A DNA stretch of 64,000 bases from Variovorax sp. S12S4 (GTDB lineage Bacteria; Pseudomonadota; Gammaproteobacteria; Burkholderiales; Burkholderiaceae_C): assembly GCF_023195515.1 (NCBI RefSeq), contig NZ_JALPKR020000002.1, forward strand, positions 4,875,001 through 4,939,000, read 5' to 3'. The position numbers and the translations under genes were made by a program. Positions 1-7,886 of this stretch are shown here, one piece after another; positions within the stretch are counted from its first letter, which is position 1; every line of letters starts with the position of its first letter. The notes under the pieces were generated by a model that was given only the letters and a program-made list of their open reading frames with translations, did not search any database and was not told the DNA's origin.

Positions 1-998
1 ACTTGCTCTGTGGATCTCCTTGGGCACGGCGACGGTCTGTGCGTGGGTGTATATCTTTCCGCCTTCACGCTGCCCGTTCTTTCCCACCTTTCCGAACAGC
101 GAGTCACGCTGTGCCGGCGTCAGATCGATGCCGTCCTCGCGCAGCATCTTTTCGGCCATGTCCTTGAGCGAGGCCACATTGGGAATGTGATCCCGCTCCA
201 TCTCATTGCCCAGGAAGTCGCCGGCCTGCTTGCCGTAAGTCGCCCGCCCGCCGCATTTCGGCTTCTTGCCCTTCTTGACCTGCGAGTCATTCTTTTTCGA
301 ACCACCGCCACCGCCGGTGTCGGCCTTTGCGCGGCCTCCTTCTCGAGCTTCTCCTTGGCCAGCCTTTCTGCCGCTTCTTTCTCCAGTTGCTCCTTCAGCA
401 GCTTTTCGGCCAGCTCCTTCTCGGCTTTCTCCAGCGCCATCTTGCCGCCCTTGTAGGCCAGCTTGCCAGCCTTCGTGGCGGCCCCGCCGCCAGGAATCAG
501 GTTGGCGGCCGCGGAGGCACCCGAGATCGCGGCGTTGACCATGTCGCCTTCGGCCGCGTAGATGCCCGCATTGATGCCATCCGAAAAAATGCCGACGACC
601 GGGATGGCGCCGCCCACGTCGAGCACCGTGTGCACTACCGAGCTGCCCCAACTGCCCCACCAGCCCTCTTCCTTCGGCGTCTCGGGTTTCACCTCGGGGT
701 TGGCCTGTGTCGCCTTGCCGGCGCTCGAAGGCGTCTCGCCGACCACGGAGCCGAGCGTGTTGCCGTTCGCATTGGTGCCGGGCTTGCGGGGTTTGAGTTC
801 GGGCAGTTCCAGCGTCGGTTGAGCCTGGCGAAGCTCCTCGTACTGTTCGTGCGACATGTGCCACGTCTTTTCCGCCGGCCCAAGGTCGGAGGGAAAGTAC
901 AGCATCGACACCGAATCGGCGTTGTTGTAGCCCACCAGGCGGCCGCCACCGCCAACCGGCCTGCTGAAAGCGGGATCGATGTCGATGGTGACCGTCAT
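1..998 (-). pseudogene. T6SS-associated effector, frameshifted and cut by the window edge
   Basis: This is the last gene of the hcp-vgrG unit. Residues 1-60 match no family I recognise. Around residues 125-165 there is a hydrophobic glycine-rich segment with the VLDxxGxIPxxGxxxDxxNA pattern common in polymorphic toxins, followed by a Lys/Glu-rich helix to about residue 222. Near position 330 the frame breaks: read directly it stops at 120 after an arginine-rich nonsense tail. A -1 shift restores a sensible frame, open from 321 to base 1, with a Gly-rich linker, a DHIP motif and an HRAS ending. One base therefore appears to be missing. The restored C-terminal part looks like a toxin domain, possibly a nuclease from its D-H motif, but I cannot name the family. 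Either a sequencing error or real inactivation would fit. Confidence 0.6.
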
Positions 999-1005
999 CG
1001 GCGCC

Positions 1006-1362
1006 CTACTTCCCGTTCATCCAGAACAGATCGTCATGGCGCACGAGCAGCTTGCCTTCGGCGCGCACGGTTCCGCTGTGGTCCTTTGGGTAGCACTTGC
1101 CCTGCACGGTGCCGCTCTTCACGCCCTTGGCCGCGCCGGCGGCGTCGCCGATGGTCGTGGGCACGATGCTCATGTCGTACACCACCACCGGATGACCGTT
1201 GGCGCGCACGCTCCTGGCCACCGATGTGGTGGTCTCCAGCTGCGCGGTAACCGGATAGGGCACAGGCGGAATCGAGCTGCCCATCGGCGTCTTGCAGACG
1301 TCCGGCGCAAGGCTCACCACGCGCCAGCTGCCATCCTTGCGGGCCGTGACGTTGGCGCTCAT
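1006..1362 (-). CDS. DUF4150 PAAR-like domain protein (T6SS tip accessory)
   Basis: A 118-residue protein starting MSANVTA, with the typical DUF4150 run: a DVCKTPMG segment, PVPYPVTAQ, a VVVYDMSIVPTTIGD stretch, and a C-terminal GKLLVRHDDLFWMNG. In this family the fold resembles the PAAR cone that caps the VgrG spike and carries or recruits an effector. The ATG at 1362 overlaps the stop of the upstream DUF2169 gene (ATGA), which indicates translational coupling. The broken effector gene begins only 7 bases after its stop, so the probable cargo is encoded immediately downstream. A longer upstream extension of the frame is possible but has no family similarity. Confidence 0.85.
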   Translation of the reverse strand: MSANVTARKDGSWRVVSLAPDVCKTPMGSSIPPVPYPVTAQLETTTSVARSVRANGHPVVVYDMSIVPTTIGDAAGAAKGVKSGTVQGKCYPKDHSGTVRAEGKLLVRHDDLFWMNGK

Positions 1363-2681
1363 TGGTTCAGCGCCATGTTTTGCGAACGCACCAATGGCGC
1401 CTGCGGATCGGTCTCGAAACGGGCCTCGACCACGCGCACCGGCGCGTCCGACGGAATCCATATGCGATGCACCAGCGACAGCGCCATGGCTTGCGTATCG
1501 ATGAGAAGCGTGTCCGTGACCATCGGCAAGGGCAGCAACGCGCCGTTGTCCAGTCTTGCCAGCACGAGCGCGCGGTGCCCCGGCAGGGTGACCGACAAAT
1601 GGCCCTCCGGGGTGGTCGCGGGGTCGCTGAGGTTCCAGAGTTCGATGCACGCGTCGGGCGGAAGGTAAGGGATCTGCTGGTCGACGGGCGCTGCATTCCA
1701 GTAGCCGAAGTCGAAATCCTTCGGCAACCACGGGTGACGCTGCTCGAGCCAGGCGTCGTCATACGTTCCGGCCAGCGCGAGCCGCGGCGCCCAGGCCCTG
1801 CCGACCACTCCCAGGCCGGCGGGCGTCTCGCCATAGCTCCTGGCCGTCTCGGCCATGGTCCGGGCGTCCTGGTTGGCGCTCGCATGCCTGGCGATGACCG
1901 GCTGCCGCATGCGCACTCCGGCCGCTTCGATCTGCGGGGCCGCGATGCGCTCGACCTCGGGCTGTCCTGCGCTGCGCGCCTCTTCGAGTTCGCGCTGCTC
2001 GATCCAGCCGCGCCCGAGCGGATTGGAGAAGCAGACTTCGTCGAGCAGCGGCGGCTCGTCCTTTGGAGCACCGGCCCGGCGCAGCAGGCTCCGGCCTCCC
2101 AAGGCGTATTCCCAACGCATGGGCAGGCTGGCAACGGCTTCCGACGGCGTACGCTCCCAGTTGCGCTTGTCGCGCCGGTACAGAACGGCCGGGCCGCTGA
2201 TGCGGAGCCGCTTGTCGAGCACGGCCCGAGGCGCGGCAAGCGCCTGCGCACTCTGCGTCTCGCTGTCCCATTCTTGCTGCTGCCTTGGCGTCAATCGCGC
2301 GCCCGGATGAAGGGGCCGCGGCGGCTGCGGCAACTGCAGCCACTGTGGCCGCGCCGTCACTCTCACACGCACTTCCCAGTCGGAGGCAGGCACGCCGCAT
2401 GGCGCATGAGCGATGGCGTTCACGATCACGTCGCAGCGCGGCTTGTAGGGTGCAAGATCGCTCTCCTCGCGCGGGCTCGACGCGCCCTCTTCACCCCAGT
2501 ATTCGTCGGCAAGCGTCAACGGCACGGGTCGGTCGTCATTGACTTCGGCTTGCCACTGGCCGCGCCGCCCGCGCACGAGCCTGTAGCCGACCTTCATGGC
2601 GACGACCCGGTATTCGCGGTCGCTTGGCGTTGCGGCGCGAAAGCACATCGCATCGAAAGGCGTGAGGTTGCGAAACTCCAC
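1359..2681 (-). CDS. DUF2169 domain protein (T6SS effector-loading adaptor)
   Basis: A protein of about 440 residues. I start it at the GTG at 2681, 8 bases after the vgrG stop, because the family opens with EFRNLTPFDAMCF, which directly follows this GTG; the open frame extends further upstream into vgrG but without family-like sequence. Family hallmarks are the VVAMKVGYRL strand and the later FDFGYWNAAPVDQQIPYL block. DUF2169 proteins sit between vgrG and DUF4150 or PAAR effector genes and are thought to help load effectors on the spike. Coupling to DUF4150 by an ATGA overlap supports a shared role. The exact start is uncertain because no clear Shine-Dalgarno sequence was found. Confidence 0.85.
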   Translation of the reverse strand: MEFRNLTPFDAMCFRAATPSDREYRVVAMKVGYRLVRGRRGQWQAEVNDDRPVPLTLADEYWGEEGASSPREESDLAPYKPRCDVIVNAIAHAPCGVPASDWEVRVRVTARPQWLQLPQPPRPLHPGARLTPRQQQEWDSETQSAQALAAPRAVLDKRLRISGPAVLYRRDKRNWERTPSEAVASLPMRWEYALGGRSLLRRAGAPKDEPPLLDEVCFSNPLGRGWIEQRELEEARSAGQPEVERIAAPQIEAAGVRMRQPVIARHASANQDARTMAETARSYGETPAGLGVVGRAWAPRLALAGTYDDAWLEQRHPWLPKDFDFGYWNAAPVDQQIPYLPPDACIELWNLSDPATTPEGHLSVTLPGHRALVLARLDNGALLPLPMVTDTLLIDTQAMALSLVHRIWIPSDAPVRVVEARFETDPQAPLVRSQNMALNQ

Positions 2682-2689
2682 CGCGGCGC

Positions 2690-4903
2690 TCAGTTGAAGT
2701 CGATGTCGTTGCCGCTGATCTGCACGGGACCGCTGGCCGTGAAATCGAACGACGAGCCGCTGATGGTGACCGCACCATCCGACGTCATGACCAGCGAGCT
2801 CTTGCCGCACACCAGTTGGATGCGGTCACCGGCCTGCAGGGTCAGCGTGTTGCCCACGTCCACACGCTTGGACTGCCCCACCTGCTCGGTCTGCATCAGC
2901 GCAACGCTGGTGTTCATGGCTGCGCCCACGGTAATCTGGTAGCCGAGGCCGATGGTCAGCGCCTTGGCCAATCCGATGGTCTCGGCCTTGGCCAGCGCAA
3001 TGGTTTCCATCTTCGCGCCCCCGATAGTCACCGTCCGGTGCTCACCGATGTGAATGGTCTCGTTCAGGCCCACCTTCTCGGTCCGGTTCATGCCGATGCT
3101 GATGGTTTCGTTGAGATCCACGGTCTCGGTGCGGTTCTTGTGGATGGTGATGGTCTCGTCGCCGTCCACCGTCTCGGTGCGGTTGTTGTGCACCGTGATG
3201 GTTTCGTCATGATCCACCGTCTCCGTGCGGTCGTGCTTTACATGCACGGTCTCGTCGTGGTCGATGGTCTTGCTGCGGTCGTTCCCCACCCAGTGCGTCT
3301 CGTCGTGCTCGACCTCGATGTCCTGGTTGCGTTCGGCGTGCAGCCACACCTGCTCCTGCCCCTTCTTGTCCTCGAAGCGCAGCGCGTTGGCATTGGCATC
3401 GGTCGCGCCTTCGGAGCTGCGTGTGAGCAGCCCGCTCTGCGTGGCGTTGTCGGGCAGGCTCCACGGCGGCATGTTGTCGGCGTTGTACACGCGACCGGTG
3501 ACGATCGGACGGTCCGGGTCGCCGTTCTCGAAGTCGACGATCACCTCCTGGCCGATGCGCGGGATCTGGATGCCGCCGAAGTTGGTTCCGGCCCAGGGCG
3601 AGGACACGCGCACCCAGCACGAGCTGTTCTCGTCCCTGGTGCAATAGCGGTTCCAGTGAAAGCTCAGCTTCACGCGGCCGTATTCGTCGGTCCAGATCTC
3701 CCGGCCTGCGGGCCCGGTGACGATTGCCGTCTGCGGGCCGGTGGTGCGCGGCCTCGGCACCGGCGGTGCCGGCGCCCGGAACACCTTGCTCGCCGGAATG
3801 ACCTCGAAATCGACGCGGCACTCGAACTCCTGCTGCGCACTGGCATCGCCCACGTCCTGCAGCCGCAGGTGGGCTTCCGTCACCAAATACTGCCGGTTCG
3901 ATTCGTTGTGCGGATGGCGCTCCAACGTGAGCAGGCAGCCCGGCACCACCGCGCGCAGGTTGCCCGAGCCGCTCGCGCGTTCGCCGCGGCTGCCGGTTTC
4001 TTCCATGCGCGTGCGCACCAGCTGTTCGCCTTCGGACTCCACCACGTAGTCGCCCGGCCAGCCATAGCGCTCCCAGGTGTTCTGCGCCGTCTTGCGCGGC
4101 ATGGCGCTGACCTGCTGCAGTTCGGCCTTCGGGCGCTTGAAGTCGAAGTCGCTGGTCACCCAGCGGCCGCTTTGCAGCTCTTCGCAAGCATTGAAGCGGT
4201 CGCAGTGCTCTTCGCGCACGGTGGCCTCCGCCGCGTGGAACGGAACGGTCTGGTAGCCCGCATGAGCAAAGGGCTGGTGCGAAGCCATGTCGTCGACGAT
4301 CACCAGCTTGTGGCTCTTCTCTTCGTGCTCGAAGTAGAAGTACAGGCCCCACTCGTGCAGCAGCCGCGCGACGAAGTCGTAGTCGCTTTCGCCGTACTGC
4401 ACCTGGAACTCCCGCGGCGGATAGCTGCGCGTGGCCCGCACGTCGAAGGGCAGCCCGTATTTGCCGAGCACCTCCCTCGCGATGTCCAGCACGTTCTGGT
4501 TCTGGAAGATGCGGTAGTCGCTGGTGCGCGTGGCCAGGGTGAGCCAAGGCTCGATCACCGCCTCGTACAGTGCGCGCCGGTTCTCCAGCCGCAAGAAGCG
4601 CACGCGCGTCACAAGGCCCGAGATATGGCGGCGCTGCGAGCCCGAACCCGGCCGCCCGTCGAGCACGATGTGTGCGGTGAGCGCCTCGCCCAGCAGCTGC
4701 TTGATGGCCACATTGGCGGCCTGGCGCTCGTTGTAGCCGGACTGCTCGGGAGTGGCCAGGGTCAGGGTATAGCCGAACAGGCTGCTCAGCCCTTCACTGC
4801 CGTCGATGGCAATCGGCTCCAATGCCGGTTCGCCGCCCAACGTGGGCATGGCCGACGATGAAACGCTGAGAACACGCGCAAGCTGCGCGGAGCCTGTTGG
4901 CAT
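2690..4903 (-). CDS. vgrG: Type VI secretion spike protein VgrG (TssI)
   Basis: A 737-residue trimeric spike protein of the contractile type VI system. The N-terminal two thirds is the gp27/gp44-like base (segments such as REFQVQYGESDYDFVARLLHEWGLYFYFEH). It is followed by the gp5 OB-fold region with the diagnostic GREIWTDEYGRVKLSFHWNR and WVRVSSPWAGTNFGG motifs, then a long beta-helix needle. The needle contains five exact-length 16-residue repeats and ends with a hydrophilic tail. There is no enzymatic C-terminal extension, so it is not an evolved VgrG; cargo should come from the downstream DUF4150/effector genes. hcp lies 92 bases upstream on the same strand. Confidence 0.97.
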   Translation of the reverse strand: MPTGSAQLARVLSVSSSAMPTLGGEPALEPIAIDGSEGLSSLFGYTLTLATPEQSGYNERQAANVAIKQLLGEALTAHIVLDGRPGSGSQRRHISGLVTRVRFLRLENRRALYEAVIEPWLTLATRTSDYRIFQNQNVLDIAREVLGKYGLPFDVRATRSYPPREFQVQYGESDYDFVARLLHEWGLYFYFEHEEKSHKLVIVDDMASHQPFAHAGYQTVPFHAAEATVREEHCDRFNACEELQSGRWVTSDFDFKRPKAELQQVSAMPRKTAQNTWERYGWPGDYVVESEGEQLVRTRMEETGSRGERASGSGNLRAVVPGCLLTLERHPHNESNRQYLVTEAHLRLQDVGDASAQQEFECRVDFEVIPASKVFRAPAPPVPRPRTTGPQTAIVTGPAGREIWTDEYGRVKLSFHWNRYCTRDENSSCWVRVSSPWAGTNFGGIQIPRIGQEVIVDFENGDPDRPIVTGRVYNADNMPPWSLPDNATQSGLLTRSSEGATDANANALRFEDKKGQEQVWLHAERNQDIEVEHDETHWVGNDRSKTIDHDETVHVKHDRTETVDHDETITVHNNRTETVDGDETITIHKNRTETVDLNETISIGMNRTEKVGLNETIHIGEHRTVTIGGAKMETIALAKAETIGLAKALTIGLGYQITVGAAMNTSVALMQTEQVGQSKRVDVGNTLTLQAGDRIQLVCGKSSLVMTSDGAVTISGSSFDFTASGPVQISGNDIDFN
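3023..3262 (-). repeat. Five tandem 48-bp repeats encoding the VgrG needle
   Basis: Within vgrG, five consecutive 48-base units encode 16-residue repeats of the form DxDETxxxxxxRTExV (DHDET, DHDET, DGDET, DLNET, GLNET at their starts). Less regular alanine-rich copies follow. This register fits a triple-stranded beta-helix, as in the gp5 needle. The DNA copies are similar enough that recombination could change needle length. Confidence 0.9.
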
Positions 4904-4995
4904 GGATTCCCCCTGAGTTGACCGGCGGAAAGAAGCACGCTCGCAACGCCCGGGACCTCAGAAACGAGGCCCCGAGACGTCGGACGGCAAGAGGC

Positions 4996-5478
4996 TCAAG
5001 CCTCCCGGTTTTCCTTGATGTTCCAGGCCAGAACGGTTTCGGCGCCCTTGCCGCCCTTGTCCGTCTGCTCCCAGTACTGCTGCTTCACCTTGGCGGCCTG
5101 GAAGGCGAACTGCACCAGCACCGCATCGCCGCCCTGCTCGGCCGTGTATTGCACCGAGGTGACCAGCACTTCTTCGAGCGTGACGCGGGTGTATTCGATC
5201 TGCGAGCCGCCGGCCTTGCACACCGACACTTCGACCTTGCTCAGGTGCTTGCCGCTGGCGCAGTTCTTCATGACGGACGGGGCCGCCTTGTCGATGCGTG
5301 CAAGAACCTGCAGGTCGTTGAAGCTTGCCTTGCCCACACCGCCGCCACCGCCGCTGACCATGTTTCCAGGCTGCGTCGCTCCCCATGCAAACGACTTGAT
5401 ATCCGTCCAGTCCTTATGGTTCGAGTCCTTGGATTCGCCGTTTGCGCCCTCGACGCGCATGAACATGTCTACTGCCAT
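4996..5478 (-). CDS. hcp: Type VI secretion tube protein Hcp (TssD)
   Basis: A 160-residue Hcp-family protein that stacks as hexameric rings to form the inner tube expelled by the type VI sheath. The sequence starts MAVDMFMRVEG and contains GESKDSNHKDWTDIKSFAWG, then the VEVSVCKAGG and LEEVLVTSVQY strands, all typical. The ATG at 5478 is chosen because GGAG lies 8 bases upstream; an earlier in-frame start would add ten residues that lie over the leader. It is the first gene of the unit hcp-vgrG-DUF2169-DUF4150-effector. No other T6SS structural genes (sheath, baseplate, membrane complex) are in the window, so this is an orphan hcp/vgrG island. Confidence 0.96.
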   Translation of the reverse strand: MAVDMFMRVEGANGESKDSNHKDWTDIKSFAWGATQPGNMVSGGGGGVGKASFNDLQVLARIDKAAPSVMKNCASGKHLSKVEVSVCKAGGSQIEYTRVTLEEVLVTSVQYTAEQGGDAVLVQFAFQAAKVKQQYWEQTDKGGKGAETVLAWNIKENREA

Positions 5479-5486
5479 GGTGATTT

Positions 5487-5611
5487 CTCCTGAAGTCATT
5501 GAAAGCAAAAAAGCTGTCTGGTGCCGACAGCGCGATATGCATCAATGAACTCCCCTCCGGAGTCATTGATCACGCATGTGACTCTAGAAAGAGTCCGTTA
5601 CTCATGCGTGA
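5487..5611 (-). promoter_or_regulatory. Structured hcp leader with stacked hairpins
   Basis: Reading toward hcp on the minus strand there are three hairpins: a nested one spanning 5570-5611 (9-bp outer arms at 5603-5611 and 5570-5578, inner 6-bp GACTCT/AGAGTC stem at 5580-5595), a 12-13 nt arm hairpin with one bulge at 5541-5570, and the terminator at 5513-5531. The 9-base sequence AGTCATTGA (plus-strand reading) occurs both in the second hairpin (5561-5569) and beside the hcp ribosome binding site (5494-5502), so the same opposite arm could pair with either copy. The block 5612-5729 upstream is unusually AT-rich and probably holds the promoter. Confidence 0.6.
5507..5531 (-). terminator. Intrinsic terminator just upstream of hcp
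   Basis: On the minus strand a perfect 6-bp stem (GCTGTC / GACAGC, arms at 5526-5531 and 5513-5518) with a 7-base loop is followed at once by six T (5512-5507). It lies about 30 bases before the hcp start codon. It could end transcription from tctBA, end a small RNA made from 5530-5730, or act as an attenuator in the hcp leader. Confidence 0.75.
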
Positions 5612-5729
5612 CGAAAATTTCTACTTGCATTCATTTGTCGAACATTTGTGAAATTTTTCCATCAGAAATTGGGAGTAATTTCCAACTCGATATTGCTTTC
5701 TATTTAGTTCTCAGGAAGGCGACGCAAAG

Positions 5730-7253
5730 TCACTCCTCGGCCAACGCGCCATGCACGATGCCCGCGTCGGCATTCTTCTTTTGTGCCTTGATAACGAAGG
5801 CCACAACCTGCCACGCGGTGAAGACGGCGATCAGCGCCATGAGCGTGCCGCTGATGGGCCGGTTGACGAACACATTGAAGCTTCCGCGGCTCAGCAGCAT
5901 CGCTCGGCGGAAGTTCTCTTCGAGCATCGGGCCGAGGATGAATCCGAGCATGAGCGGCGCGGCGTCCAGCTCGAGCCGCATGAACATGTAGCCCATGAAG
6001 CCGAAGGCCGACGTGATGAAGAGGTCTTCGAGGTTGTTGTTGACGCTGTAGGTGCCAATGCAGCAGAAGAACAGGATCGACGGAAAAAGCACGCTGTACG
6101 GGATCTTGAACACCGAGAGCCAGTAGCGCACCAGCGGCACGTTGAGCACCAGCAAGAACACATTGCCGATCCACATGCTGGCCACCAGGCCCCAGAACAA
6201 TTCGGGGTGCGCGCCGATCATGTTGGGCCCCGGCTGGATGCCCTTGATGATGAAGGCCGCGAGCATCAGCGCCATTACTGCGTTTTCTGGAATGCCGATG
6301 CTCATCAGCGGAATGAAGCTCGTGCGCGCGGCCGCTTCGTCTGCCGCAGCCTGGCCGGCCACACCCTCGATGCAGCCGGTGCCGATCTCATGCTTGTACT
6401 TGCTCACCTTCTTGTCGAGCGCATAGGCCGCAAACTGCGCAATGGTAGGGCCACCGCCGGGCAATATGCCCAGCAGCGAGCCGACCACGCTGCCGCGCAG
6501 CGCGCTGGGAATGATCCGCTTGAACTCCGCCCAGGTGGGAATGAGGTTGATCTTGCCGTTAAAGGGCGAGCGCTCTTCGCGGGAGTCGAGGTTCTTGGTG
6601 ATTTCTGCAATGCCGAAGCAGCCCAGCGCGATGCTCACGATGCCCACGCCGTCGGTCAAAAACGGCATGTCCAGCGTGAAGCGCGCCATGCCGCTGTTCA
6701 CGTCGGTGCCAATGGTTCCCAGCAGCACGCCGATCATGCACATCGCCAGGCCGTTCAGCAGGCTGCCGGTGGTGACGAAGCTCACGCACACAAAGCCCAC
6801 CAGCATCATTGCGACGTAGTCCGCGGGACCGAACAGGAAGGCGACCTCGCCCAGCATGGGTGCGAAGAAAGACAGCACCAGAATGGCGACCGTGCCGCCG
6901 ATGAAGCTGGAGAAACCGGCCGTGAAGAGCGCGAGGCCAGTCTGCCCTTTCAGCGTCATCGCATATCCGTCGATGCAGGCCACGATGCTGCTCGCATGCG
7001 GAATCTTCATGGTGATGGCGCTCACGCTGTCGCCGTATTGCGCACCGTAGTAAATGCCGGCCAGCATGATGAGTGCGCCGGTCGTCGGAATGGAATAGGT
7101 CAGCGGCAGCAGCAGGCTGATGGTTGCCAGCGGACCGAGGCCCGGCAGCAGGCCGACCAGCGTTCCCACCGTGCAGCCGATGGCGCAGAACAGCAGGTTC
7201 TGCCACGTGAGGGCGTGCGAAAAACCGAACGCCAGGTTGTTCAAGACTTCCAT
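5730..7253 (-). CDS. tctA: Tripartite tricarboxylate transporter, large permease TctA
   Basis: A 507-residue polytopic inner-membrane protein of the TctA family, the large membrane subunit of TTT transporters that import carboxylates using a periplasmic TctC partner. The family signature GLLPGLGPLATISLLLPLTY follows the first membrane segment; GDSVSAITMKIPH and the second glycine-rich repeat LGILPGGGPTIAQFAAYALDKK are also present. Length matches the usual 500 residues. It starts 10 bases after the tctB stop, in one transcription unit. No tctC gene is adjacent, so the binding partner must be encoded elsewhere, perhaps among the five tctC genes in this window. Confidence 0.96.
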   Translation of the reverse strand: MEVLNNLAFGFSHALTWQNLLFCAIGCTVGTLVGLLPGLGPLATISLLLPLTYSIPTTGALIMLAGIYYGAQYGDSVSAITMKIPHASSIVACIDGYAMTLKGQTGLALFTAGFSSFIGGTVAILVLSFFAPMLGEVAFLFGPADYVAMMLVGFVCVSFVTTGSLLNGLAMCMIGVLLGTIGTDVNSGMARFTLDMPFLTDGVGIVSIALGCFGIAEITKNLDSREERSPFNGKINLIPTWAEFKRIIPSALRGSVVGSLLGILPGGGPTIAQFAAYALDKKVSKYKHEIGTGCIEGVAGQAAADEAAARTSFIPLMSIGIPENAVMALMLAAFIIKGIQPGPNMIGAHPELFWGLVASMWIGNVFLLVLNVPLVRYWLSVFKIPYSVLFPSILFFCCIGTYSVNNNLEDLFITSAFGFMGYMFMRLELDAAPLMLGFILGPMLEENFRRAMLLSRGSFNVFVNRPISGTLMALIAVFTAWQVVAFVIKAQKKNADAGIVHGALAEE

Positions 7254-7263
7254 GGCAGGGGCC

Positions 7264-7686
7264 TCAAAAAAGCGGCAGGTTCAGGCCGAGGAGTTTCTGG
7301 AGCGCGAACGCCATGGCGATCAGTCCGGCGGAAATCTTGACGTTGCGCAGCCACGAGTTCGAGCTGCCGGCAAAGGCCGAGCAGAACACCATGAAGACAA
7401 TGCCTGCGGCCATGTCCAGGTACATCGAGATCAACGCGAAGCCGCAAAGGCTTGCGAGGATGAGTGCGATGTTCTTGAAGTGAAGGTCTAGCCGAACCGG
7501 CTCGACGAAGAACGACCGCACCACCGTCGACACGCCGATCAGCAGCAGCAGGCTGCTCACCATCACCGGAAAAAGCCCCGGCCCGGCGCGGCTCAGGTCT
7601 CCGATCGGATAGCGAAGCGCCGTAAGGCCGAAGGCCAGCGCAATTGCCATGAGGAAGAGTCCCCTGGCAAGATTTCTGTTTTTCAT
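7264..7686 (-). CDS. tctB: Tripartite tricarboxylate transporter, small permease TctB
   Basis: A 140-residue protein with four predicted hydrophobic segments (roughly residues 8-25, 40-62, 74-105 and 118-134), matching the small TctB subunit in size and pattern, including the RAGPGLFPVMVSSLLLLIG segment typical of the family. It acts with TctA in the inner membrane. It is first in a tctB-tctA unit and is divergent from the SMP-30 lactonase gene, with a 200-base intergenic region (7687-7886) that should contain both promoters; no clear operator was seen there. Confidence 0.93.
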   Translation of the reverse strand: MKNRNLARGLFLMAIALAFGLTALRYPIGDLSRAGPGLFPVMVSSLLLLIGVSTVVRSFFVEPVRLDLHFKNIALILASLCGFALISMYLDMAAGIVFMVFCSAFAGSSNSWLRNVKISAGLIAMAFALQKLLGLNLPLF

Positions 7687-7886
7687 ACGTGCCCGATGTG
7701 GTGGGTTGTCGAACGCAACGGCATGCTCTTGCGCCGGCCTGATCGCAATCTGACCCAGCCGCGAGGGGAACTACGTATCTGCGGACAACCGACGCCGTTG
7801 ACCGCGATGGCCGGCTCATGTATCAAGCGAGCCTGGAGACGCCCCGCCCTTCTCCAGCTTCTTCCATCCTTTTCATGGAGTGATTA

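Noticed and set aside
3023..3262. Regular repeats that could be taken for a CRISPR array
   Set aside because: They are contiguous 48-base coding units without spacers, inside vgrG.
2816..4861. Long open frame antisense to vgrG
   Set aside because: Its sequence is repetitive (LHRLGAVV-like) because it mirrors the VgrG repeats; no start signals, and vgrG is certain on the other strand.
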